NCBI GenBank assembly: GCA_028289585.1
Contig: JANQPI010000010.1
Location: 1 to 64,000 of the forward strand
Reading direction: 5' to 3'
Source of the DNA: Candidatus Zixiibacteriota bacterium
GTDB lineage: Bacteria; Zixibacteria; MSB-5A5; GN15; FEB-12
Length of the DNA: 64,000 nt
Within the stretch, counting starts at the first letter, position 1; every line of letters starts with the position of its first letter. Below are positions 17,190 through 24,200 of the stretch, in pieces. The position numbers were made by a program, and so were the translations under genes. A model generated the notes under the pieces. That model did not search any database, was not told the DNA's origin, and saw nothing but the letters and a program-made list of their open reading frames with translations.

Positions 17190-18719
17190 TCAACCGCCTT
17201 TGCCTCTCAGTTGCTCGCTCAAGACGTGAGCAACGGAATCGATCGCAATCTGATCGATATCAACCGCTTTATTCGCTTCTCGCATGCGAGTCGCATTGAC
17301 CGCGTCGATCAGGTTCTTGAGTACCGCAATCAATCGATTATCGGCAGAAGCATCGGGAGACAGCAGCAAAACGGCGTCGTACGGTGGAAATGCCTGCCGC
17401 GTGTCCTCCAGAACAACGAGGTCAAAGGCGATGATTCGTCCGTCGGTCGAATATGCCGTAATAACGTCAACATCGCCGGTTGCTACCGCTTGATACATGA
17501 GAGTCGGATCGAACGTGCGGCGATCACCCATCTCAAGATTGTAGGTCGACTGTAGGCGCTGCCATTCCGGGCGATCATAGAACTCGTAATCCGATCCGAT
17601 CGTCAGTTCTCCGGCGACGGCGGTAAGGTCTTCAATCGTTTGCAGGTTGTACTGCTCAGCGGTCTCCCGGCGAACTGCCAGAGCGTAGGTGTTCTCAAAC
17701 CCAAGCGGGCCGAGAGTATGGATACCGTAGGCGGAATCGAGCCACGCCACCATCGTGTCATAGACGGCGCGTCGGGGTGCGATGCCACGACGTTGCATCG
17801 CATTCGCCCAAATCGTTCCGGTATAATCGACATAACAGTCGACATCGGAGTTTGCCAGCGCATCAAAGAGAATGATCGAACCCATGCCGCTGCGAACCGA
17901 TGTCGAGCGACCCGCAGCTTCGAGACGCTGAGCCAGCAACTCGGCAAGGATGTATTGCTCACTGAATGTCTTGGCTCCGATAACCACCGGGCGATCCGAT
18001 TCAGCATCGCTGTTGGCCACACTGGCCGTTAGCGGTTGCCACAGTGCGGCAAGTGCGAGCAGACCGATTCCCGCCAATCCGGAGATACTAAGGGCGACTC
18101 GTCGCCGGGTAAGGGCGACCTCAATTGCCCGAATCGACATATCGATCACAATGGCAAGAATCGCCGCCGCAAGGCAACCGACCAAAATCGCGGTGACGTT
18201 TTGGGTTTGAAGACCGGCAAAGATGAAGTTACCCAATGACACTGCACCGACAGGTGTGGCGAGTGTGGCGGTGCCCACAACCCAGACTGCGGCAGTCCGA
18301 ATCCCGGCAACAATCATTGGCAATGCCAGTGGCAGTTGCACTTTGGTCAGTACCTGCCAGTCGGTCATGCCGATACCTGTCGCGGCTTCGATCAGCGCAT
18401 CATCAACCTCGGTGATACCGGTCACACTGTTACGCAGAATCGGTAGGAAGGAATAGAGCGTGAGGGCAAGAAGCGCCGGTATGAAACCGATCATGCCGAG
18501 GAGCGGCACCATCAGGGCCAGAAGGGCAATGCCGGGAACGGTCTGGAGAATCCCGGCAATCGATAAGGTGAGCCACTGGACACGGGGCAGACGGGTAATG
18601 AATGCGCCGAGCGGAACGCAGATGACGATTCCAAGAGCGAGTGCCAGTAAGGACAGGACAATGTGTGCGCTGAGGTATTCGGGCAGCAGTTGCAGCTGGG
18701 CCGAAAGCTGACTATTCAT
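17190..18719 (-). CDS. Opu/EgtU-type ABC transporter permease fused to its substrate-binding domain
   Basis: A 509-residue fusion. Residues 1-205 form the permease (helices from VLSLLALALGIVICVPLGAF; the ATPase-contact EAA loop is 'EAATGIGMTDWQVLTKVQLPLALP' at 111-134). A linker helix lies at 211-230. Residues 244-505 are an OpuAC/ProX-like binding domain ('PVVIGAKTFSEQYILAELLAQRLEAAG', 'VDCYVDYTGT', 'GDVDVITAYSTDGRI'). This architecture belongs to osmoprotectant (betaine/choline) importers and to the related EgtU ergothioneine importers. Lying 122 bases upstream of egtB-egtD, a trimethylammonium substrate such as ergothioneine, hercynine or glycine betaine is likely; which one is not decidable from the text alone. 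Confidence 0.93.
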   Translation of the reverse strand: MNSQLSAQLQLLPEYLSAHIVLSLLALALGIVICVPLGAFITRLPRVQWLTLSIAGILQTVPGIALLALMVPLLGMIGFIPALLALTLYSFLPILRNSVTGITEVDDALIEAATGIGMTDWQVLTKVQLPLALPMIVAGIRTAAVWVVGTATLATPVGAVSLGNFIFAGLQTQNVTAILVGCLAAAILAIVIDMSIRAIEVALTRRRVALSISGLAGIGLLALAALWQPLTASVANSDAESDRPVVIGAKTFSEQYILAELLAQRLEAAGRSTSVRSGMGSIILFDALANSDVDCYVDYTGTIWANAMQRRGIAPRRAVYDTMVAWLDSAYGIHTLGPLGFENTYALAVRRETAEQYNLQTIEDLTAVAGELTIGSDYEFYDRPEWQRLQSTYNLEMGDRRTFDPTLMYQAVATGDVDVITAYSTDGRIIAFDLVVLEDTRQAFPPYDAVLLLSPDASADNRLIAVLKNLIDAVNATRMREANKAVDIDQIAIDSVAHVLSEQLRGKGG

Positions 18720-19494
18720 GACTGTCCGCCGGAGGGGTCAACAGATGTGACAGGCGATCGATCTGCTCGCGCGGTGCCGACAGCAAAGCCCGAGCATCCG
18801 GATGCAGGTCACCAGTCAAGAGTTCATGCGGTGTCCCTAACGCCACCAGTTTGCCGTTGGTCATTACGCCAATGCGGTCGGCGAGAAGCAGGGCTTCAAA
18901 GAGGTCGTGCGTGACCATGACAATTGTCAACTGAAGGTCGTGGTGGAGAGTCTTGATCTCGGTCTGCAGGCCAGCGCGCGTAATCGGATCAACGGCACCA
19001 AACGGCTCATCCATCAGTACGACCGATGGTGAGGCGGCAAGTGCACGAGCGACGCCGACACGCTGACGTTGCCCACCCGATAACTCCTGTGGACGGCGAT
19101 CCCCATACTCCTCGGGGTCGAGATCAACGCGGGCAAGAAGCTCATCGACTCGTTGGTCGGCTTCGGGTGGATGTGTCCCGACCAGCCGCAGGGGAAGGCC
19201 GGCGTTTTCCCGAACTGATAGATGCGGGAAGAGCCCAACCTCCTGGAAGACGTAGCCGATTGATCGACGCAGGGCGACCGGATCTCCGGTCGAGGTCGAT
19301 TGCCCGTTGATCCGTATCTCACCCGAGGTCGGCTCGATCAGACGGTTGATCATCTTGAGCGTTGTTGTCTTCCCCGACCCTGATGCGCCAAGCAGTACGA
19401 GAAACTCGCCCCGTTGCACCTTCAGGAAAACGGAGTCTACCGCGGGCCGTCCGGCTGCTGAAAACCGCTTGGTGAGATTGGAAAGCTCGATCAT
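18712..19494 (-). CDS. ABC transporter ATP-binding protein (Opu/EgtV type)
   Basis: A 260-residue ATPase with Walker A GASGSGKTT at 36-44, Q-loop 'YVFQEVGLFPHLSV', signature ELSGGQRQR, Walker B VVLMDEPFGAVDP and the switch His in VTHD. The sequence 'RSIGYVFQEVGLFPHLSVRENAGLPLRL' is typical of the OpuCA/ProV group. No C-terminal CBS pair is present, as in the shorter members of the family. Start at ATG 19494 (MIELSNLTKRF); upstream reading to 19782 is spurious. Its stop overlaps the permease start by 8 bases, so the two form a coupled unit. Confidence 0.95.
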   Translation of the reverse strand: MIELSNLTKRFSAAGRPAVDSVFLKVQRGEFLVLLGASGSGKTTTLKMINRLIEPTSGEIRINGQSTSTGDPVALRRSIGYVFQEVGLFPHLSVRENAGLPLRLVGTHPPEADQRVDELLARVDLDPEEYGDRRPQELSGGQRQRVGVARALAASPSVVLMDEPFGAVDPITRAGLQTEIKTLHHDLQLTIVMVTHDLFEALLLADRIGVMTNGKLVALGTPHELLTGDLHPDARALLSAPREQIDRLSHLLTPPADSHE

Positions 19495-19513
19495 GATCGG
19501 CGAGTACCGATCG

Positions 19514-19825
19514 CTACGATGACTCGCGGAGCGCGCGCTTGATGCGATTCTTGCAGTCGTTCGACATCGCGGGGGTGCCTTCACTGGGCTCGAGCAGCCG
19601 ATCACCATGATCGTGGACTGCGATGTGAATGAATCGCAATTGATCCGCATAGCGCTGACAAAGACTACACATCTTGAGATGCATCCAGACTTTGATGCGC
19701 GTACCCACCGGAAGCGACCGATCCATCGATTCCGACACGAGTTCCGCTGTCTTCTGGCAATTGGGGAGTCGATTGGCAACAACCATCATCATGCGCTGCA
19801 TCACAGTCATCTTCTCGCCGCTCAT
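19514..19825 (-). CDS. Zinc-finger anti-sigma factor
   Basis: A 103-residue small protein with the ZAS/zf-HC2 pattern: 'NCQKTAELVSESMDRSLPVGTRIKVWMHLKMCSLCQRY', in which the H-x3-C-x2-C group (HLKMCSLC) and the earlier Cys bind zinc. There is no transmembrane helix, so it should be a soluble anti-sigma factor responding to a cytoplasmic signal, often redox. Its ATG overlaps the stop of the ECF sigma gene (ATGA at 19822-19825), the usual arrangement for a cognate pair. Confidence 0.85.
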   Translation of the reverse strand: MSGEKMTVMQRMMMVVANRLPNCQKTAELVSESMDRSLPVGTRIKVWMHLKMCSLCQRYADQLRFIHIAVHDHGDRLLEPSEGTPAMSNDCKNRIKRALRESS

Positions 19826-20433
19826 GAGCTGATCCCGCCCTGGTAAAAGTTCTTTTCCAGGCACTGACGGAGCTGTGCGCGGGCGCGGTGCATCATCACC
19901 CAATAATTGGTCTGTGAGATGTTCATCGTCTGTGTGATTTCGGTATGGTCGGCATCGTCGAGTTCACGGAGAACGAAGACCTGAGCAAGTCGATCGGGCA
20001 GCGTCTTCAGGCAGCTCTGAAGAGCGTGCCAGAATTCCTGTTTCTCGATCGCTTCCGACGGTGATCCCCCCCACTCTTTCGGTCCCAGGCCGTCAACCCA
20101 GTGACCCGGCATCGGACCGTCGGTCGTGAACAGCTTTTCCGCTTCAACTGGTCCACCGTCATTGGTTTCGAGTGAGACTTCACGTGACGATTTGCGAAAG
20201 TGGTCCATTATCTTATGCTTCAATATGCCCACCAGCCACGTTCGCGGGGCCGACTGCCCGGCAAACGTCTCTTTGCCCTTTAGTGCAGCGAGAAACGTCT
20301 CCTGAACCAGATCATTGGCCAGCTCCTCGTTTTTGACACGGAGCATGGCAAACCGGAACAGGTAATCCCCGTACTCATCGACCCAAGCGGTTGGGTCGAC
20401 GAAAGCGTCGTGTTCGTTGGCGGCGTCAGACAT
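19822..20433 (-). CDS. ECF-type RNA polymerase sigma factor
   Basis: A 203-residue sigma factor. Region 2 is at about residues 18-85 ('YGDYLFRFAMLRVKNEELANDLVQETFLAALKG', 'PRTWLVGILKHKIMDHFRKSSRE') and region 4 at about 135-190 ('LQSCLKTLPDRLAQVFVLRELDDADHTEITQTMNISQTNYWVMMHRARAQLRQCLE'). The link between regions is longer than usual. It would direct transcription of a small regulon, probably including itself, and is paired with the zinc anti-sigma factor downstream. The divergent outer-membrane-type protein at 20605 is a candidate target. Confidence 0.93.
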   Translation of the reverse strand: MSDAANEHDAFVDPTAWVDEYGDYLFRFAMLRVKNEELANDLVQETFLAALKGKETFAGQSAPRTWLVGILKHKIMDHFRKSSREVSLETNDGGPVEAEKLFTTDGPMPGHWVDGLGPKEWGGSPSEAIEKQEFWHALQSCLKTLPDRLAQVFVLRELDDADHTEITQTMNISQTNYWVMMHRARAQLRQCLEKNFYQGGISS

Positions 20434-20604
20434 GGCACCGTTTTCCGATGCTGGCAGCTAACTGCATGTGCGCCAATCAACGAGCCGACGTCTACCGGGT
20501 CAAGCGACGTTTCCCATTCGATCGTAGCGGGTGGTCGGGCAAAGGAGAAAAGCCTTACAGGTGGGACTTGCGCAAGACGGGAATCACGGCCAGATTGCCG
20601 CTCT

Positions 20605-21144
20605 ATGAAACGAATACTATCTCTACCGTTCTCGCATCGCCGAATCATTAGTTTCGGAGTCTTCGCAATTCTGCTGGCTACGGCGGGCGCTCCGGTCGTT
20701 GCTCAGGATGACAACGGCTCTCCCCAACGTATTGCCTTCGGCGCCCGGGCCGGATTCGGACTCGACCCCGATCAATTCGTTATCGGCGCGCAGTCGGTTG
20801 TTGGCAAGCTCGGAGCGGTCGATGTCGCACCGTCGATCGACTTCGGCTTTGGTGACGATCTGAGCACAATCGTAATCAACGCGGATCTCCACTACCGGCT
20901 CACAACGCTGCCTAACTCTGCGACCAGAGTGTATGTCGGCGCGGGACCGGCCTTTGGCTTTTACAGCATCAACGATGTTCCTGATGGTGTCGACGGTTCG
21001 ACGACTGAGATCGGGTTAACGTTGATGGGCGGGCTGATGATCCCAATGGGGACGAGCAACGTCTATAATGCGGAGTTACGATTCGGGATTGGCGATACGC
21101 CGGAGATTCGAATTCTCCTGGGAATCCTGTTCGGCGGTCAGTAA
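20605..21144 (+). CDS. Putative small outer-membrane beta-barrel protein
   Basis: A 179-residue protein with a signal peptide (RIISFGVFAILLATAGAPVVAQ, cleavage near residue 32) and a mature part of alternating strands with Gly/aromatic pattern ('IAFGARAGFGLDPDQFVIGAQ', 'VDVAPSIDFGFGDDLSTIVINADLHYRL', 'TRVYVGAGPAFGFYSIND', 'EIGLTLMGGLMIPM'), as in eight-stranded OmpA/OmpX-like barrels. Start at ATG 20605; the frame back to 20410 overlaps the sigma gene. It is divergent from the ECF sigma operon, with which it shares a 171-base intergenic region. Confidence 0.7.
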   Translation: MKRILSLPFSHRRIISFGVFAILLATAGAPVVAQDDNGSPQRIAFGARAGFGLDPDQFVIGAQSVVGKLGAVDVAPSIDFGFGDDLSTIVINADLHYRLTTLPNSATRVYVGAGPAFGFYSINDVPDGVDGSTTEIGLTLMGGLMIPMGTSNVYNAELRFGIGDTPEIRILLGILFGGQ

Positions 21145-21147
21145 ACG

Positions 21148-21366
21148 CTAGGCCTCGACCTCGATCTCAAGATCATCCAAGTCGATCGTGTTGAGTTGCT
21201 CGCGAGTCCGGAGCAGCGTTTTGGTCGTCTCGGCGAGCATCTTGAATTCGGTGTCGTCGTTAAACTGAGGGCGCGCCAGATCAAACTCTCGATCGGCCTG
21301 GATGTAATCGCGACGATCCAGCGCTCGCAGAGCACGAATGTACGCTTTCTCGGTCGGTCGCAGCAT
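21148..21366 (-). CDS. Short tetratricopeptide-like protein
   Basis: A 72-residue protein, 'MLRPTEKAYIRALRALDRRDYIQADREFDLARPQF...', in which one TPR-type helix pair is seen (YIRALRALDRRDYIQADREF), followed by a third helix and an acidic tail. Its ATG overlaps the TAA of the upstream gene (21364-21368), so it is translationally coupled in the DUF4388 operon. Function unknown. It could act as a small adaptor to its operon partners. Confidence 0.65.
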   Translation of the reverse strand: MLRPTEKAYIRALRALDRRDYIQADREFDLARPQFNDDTEFKMLAETTKTLLRTREQLNTIDLDDLEIEVEA

Positions 21367-22271
21367 TAGCGTTCCCTCCGCGGAATCCCGACTGTCGTTT
21401 CCGCTGGCCGTTCGATATCCAACCGAAAGCGGTTCTCGGCCTCGGTTACGCCGTTACGAAATCGGGACTGCGTTACAGGATCGGCTGCGTTCAGGCGATT
21501 ACGACTCACCGTTCGCGGTTCTTCCGATGCCGGCTGACCGGTCAACGTCCAGTCCGCAGACGATGACGGTTTCGACGGGCGACCGAGCAACTCCTCGGCC
21601 CGCTTGAGGCGAGCGACATACGGCTCCACTTTGTAACCGCGCATCCGTAGCGAGTAGATGATTGTCGCCGCGAGCAAGATCGCGTCGTCATGTTTCTGCG
21701 TCATCGCCTTGGTCAGGGCATTGTCGAGAACGCTCAGGAGATGTGCACGACTCCCCTCAAGATCCCGATAGAGATCGGTGACCCGTTCGAGTGTTTCGGT
21801 AAAGCGCGGTGACAAATCAGTTTCTGGACGCGACGCTATCGGGTGCTCGGCGTTGCGCTTGAGCACAATCGTTCGGCGACCATCGGACGGCGTCGTCGGT
21901 TCCGTTTCGGTGTGTGGCTCGACAACGGGTCGCGCCCACTTAGCCACCTCGCTGATCAGCTTTCGTTTGGCCGGAGAATCATGTTCGCGTCGAATGAGAT
22001 GTGGCTGCAGCTCAGCCATCATCGTGCGAATACGACGGAGATCCGATTCGCGAAGGTCGTCGGTCGCACCGTTGATCGCTGGATAGTAGCGACCGAACCA
22101 GGCACCCAGTTCGTCGGCTGCCTGACCACCGGTTGCGAGCGTACGCGCGATATCATCCAGTTCGTCGAGGCAGGTGAGCGCTTTCAAGCGCGGTTGCTTG
22201 AGTTTGATCGCTCGCTCAAGGAGGCTTTCCAACTGTCCCTCGAGAGATTTCAGCGTCCGGAATTCGCTCAC
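21366..22271 (-). CDS. Hypothetical protein of the DUF4388 operon
   Basis: A 301-residue, highly charged protein without signal peptide or membrane segment. The first 120 residues and residues about 145-225 are predicted helical ('SEFRTLKSLEGQLESLLERAIKLKQ', 'FTETLERVTDLYRDLEGSRAHLLSVLDNALTKAM'); the linker and C-terminus are rich in Pro, Thr, Arg and Glu and probably disordered. No family recognised. Its ATG overlaps the stop of the DUF4388 gene (ATGA) and its own stop overlaps the next start, so the three are one unit. Confidence 0.65.
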   Translation of the reverse strand: MSEFRTLKSLEGQLESLLERAIKLKQPRLKALTCLDELDDIARTLATGGQAADELGAWFGRYYPAINGATDDLRESDLRRIRTMMAELQPHLIRREHDSPAKRKLISEVAKWARPVVEPHTETEPTTPSDGRRTIVLKRNAEHPIASRPETDLSPRFTETLERVTDLYRDLEGSRAHLLSVLDNALTKAMTQKHDDAILLAATIIYSLRMRGYKVEPYVARLKRAEELLGRPSKPSSSADWTLTGQPASEEPRTVSRNRLNAADPVTQSRFRNGVTEAENRFRLDIERPAETTVGIPRRER

Positions 22272-23218
22272 CGCGGTTCTCCGTTTTCAGACGCCTCCAA
22301 TGCGGCCGATGCGATCGCTTCCCGGACGGCAGGTCGTTCGACCACCTCATGACTGATACCGGGTTTGTCGTCGCTGGACGTGACCGGTCGCAATTCTTTG
22401 TCATCGAGGTAGGCTTCGAAAAGCGAGGCCAGATGCTTGGTCATTTGCTCCAGCTCGGTGGTTGCCGGACTCGGCGTCGACACGGCAGCAGTCGGTTCGC
22501 GATCGGTCAGCGTAATCAGACCGGCGAGTTTCAGTTTCGCGCAGATCTGCTTTCCGACGGTAGCATCGAGACGGGACAACTGAATGACTTCGCTGATCGG
22601 GCGGTGGCCGTCCACCAGCGCGAGCATGTTCCACTCCTCAGCCGAGAGACGAACGTCTCGTTCCCGGCCGGCCTGAGCCGCCGAAATAGAGTAGATGCGT
22701 GTGAGATCGGGGATTGTCTCATCGATCATCTGGGCCTCATCAAGACGCCGCAGACCTTCGAGGATGACATTCTCAACCGACAGACGCACCGTGATCTCTT
22801 CGTCGGTCGGGAACTGGTTCTCGTAGAATTTGAACGTACCGTCCTGCCAGGCGAGCAACGAATAGAGGAGTGTTTCGACCTGTTCGGTGATCATCGCAGT
22901 CAGGTCAGCCCGGTCGATGTAACCGAGTTCAATAAGGATTTCTCCTAAGCGACGACCGTTATCCGCTTTCGCCTGCACTGCTACCGCGCGGTCGAGTTGC
23001 TCCCGCGCTAGAATTCTCCGCTCCAACAGCATCCGGCCAAGGTGGAACGTCTGACGCGGACCGTAGCCGTACGTGATGTCTCCCCGATCGAAATAGATCA
23101 TGACGATCGAATCGTCATGCTGAATTGCGAGCGTACCGGACTTGCGACCAGCGGCGATCAGTTGGAGGATTTCGGGGAGTGTGAACTTGCCGATTGAGCC
23201 TTGCAGGTCGAGATCCAT
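22268..23218 (-). CDS. DUF4388 (PatA-like N-terminal) domain protein
   Basis: A 316-residue cytoplasmic protein. Residues 1-100 match DUF4388: 'LQGSIGKFTLPEILQLIAAGRKSGTLAI...IYFDRGDITYGYGP'. A following segment, 'LGEILIELGYIDRADLTAMITEQVETLLYSLLAWQDGTFKFYEN', is the extended form seen in many FCB and deltaproteobacterial proteins. A winged-helix-like part at about 190-240 (LSAEEWNMLALVDGHRPISEVIQLSRLDATVGKQICAKLKLAGLI) follows, then a charged tail. Such proteins accompany MglA-type GTPases, gliding or two-component systems elsewhere; no such partner is visible here. First gene of a three-gene operon. Confidence 0.85.
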   Translation of the reverse strand: MDLDLQGSIGKFTLPEILQLIAAGRKSGTLAIQHDDSIVMIYFDRGDITYGYGPRQTFHLGRMLLERRILAREQLDRAVAVQAKADNGRRLGEILIELGYIDRADLTAMITEQVETLLYSLLAWQDGTFKFYENQFPTDEEITVRLSVENVILEGLRRLDEAQMIDETIPDLTRIYSISAAQAGRERDVRLSAEEWNMLALVDGHRPISEVIQLSRLDATVGKQICAKLKLAGLITLTDREPTAAVSTPSPATTELEQMTKHLASLFEAYLDDKELRPVTSSDDKPGISHEVVERPAVREAIASAALEASENGEPR

Positions 23219-23342
23219 GACCGGCCACCATCCTTATCTCAGTCGTCTGCTAACTTTTGCACCCATAATACGTTACCACGAAAGCAATAATCTTCGGCGC
23301 TCAAGTCACTTGTGTGAAACCAGTTAGCAGTCAAGGTGCTGT

Positions 23343-23371
23343 TTGCTTTAGAGTAGTATCCTTGCTATATA
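23343..23371 (+). promoter_or_regulatory. Likely sigma-70 promoter for recX-alaS
   Basis: TTGCTT and TATATA separated by 17 bases, good matches to -35 and -10 boxes. Transcription from here would give a leader of about 130 bases before the recX GTG at 23511. The 292-base stretch 23219-23510 between the divergent genes holds nothing else I can support. Confidence 0.55.
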
Positions 23372-23510
23372 CTGTCAAGCGCGATGTAACCACTTAGACA
23401 GGTTGTGTCGACTAAAACTGTGTGCTTACGGCCGTGCGATGCTTCATCATCGGTTAACCGACATCGTTCGCAGCCATGCGCCGTATTCGACTGTTCGGAA
23501 AGTCTAAGCT

Positions 23511-24200
23511 GTGTCGAATAACTCGCCACTAACAGCTCCCAGTATCGGAGTTATCAAACCGCTCTCGGATTCCTTAGTGCGTGTTATTCTGAAGAGCGGT
23601 GAAGCGGCCGACGTACCCCTCAGCCTGGTCAGCAAGTGGAACCTTTCAGCGGGAATTGCGATCACTCCGAGGCAATGGGAGGAGCTGGTAGCGGCCGGTG
23701 AGCGAACGCGATGTCGCACCGCTGCTCAACAGATGCTCGCGATTCGAGAGCACGGCCAACGTGAGCTCGCTGCTAAACTTCGCCGCAAGCAGTTTACCGC
23801 CGAACTTGTGGAAGACGTGGTGAATGAACTCGCCAGCGCTGGGCTGGTCGATGACGCTCGCTTTGCCTATGCGCTCGCGCAACGGCAGGTGGCTCGTCGG
23901 CCAAGCTCACCGCGACAGATCGAGGCCGCCATTGTGGCGAAAGGTGTGACCAGTTTTGTCGCAGCCGATGCTGTTGATGCGCTCTTGTCGGATGACAACG
24001 TCTCCGAAGGCGAACTCGCCTGGCGAGCCCTGCAGAAACGTCGGCGTCGTCTGGCCGGATTAACGGTTGAGGCGGCTCGCAAGGCGGCCTATAGTTATTT
24101 GGCCCAACGCGGTTTTACGGCCACCGTCGCTGCCGAAACATTCGAGCGACTGCTCGTGGAACCTGACTTCGCACCCCAGACCGAGGCTTCCAACGATTAA
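23511..24200 (+). CDS. recX: Regulatory protein RecX
   Basis: A 229-residue member of the RecX family: three-helix repeats with 'AAQQMLAIREHGQRELAAKLRRKQFTAELVEDVVNELASAGLVDDARFAYALAQRQV' in consecutive helices, the centre of the family signature (R.hs..eL...L.....), then 'PSSPRQIEAAIVAKGV'. About 60 N-terminal residues precede the first repeat, somewhat longer than in E. coli RecX. It modulates RecA filaments; recA itself is not in this window. GTG start. Its TAA overlaps the proposed ATT start of alaS, suggesting coupling. Confidence 0.88.
   Translation: MSNNSPLTAPSIGVIKPLSDSLVRVILKSGEAADVPLSLVSKWNLSAGIAITPRQWEELVAAGERTRCRTAAQQMLAIREHGQRELAAKLRRKQFTAELVEDVVNELASAGLVDDARFAYALAQRQVARRPSSPRQIEAAIVAKGVTSFVAADAVDALLSDDNVSEGELAWRALQKRRRRLAGLTVEAARKAAYSYLAQRGFTATVAAETFERLLVEPDFAPQTEASND

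Noticed and set aside
18712-19782. Long ORF version of the ABC ATPase (356 residues)
   Set aside because: The first 96 residues overlap the anti-sigma gene and have no family match; the ATPase clearly starts MIELSNLTKRF at 19494.
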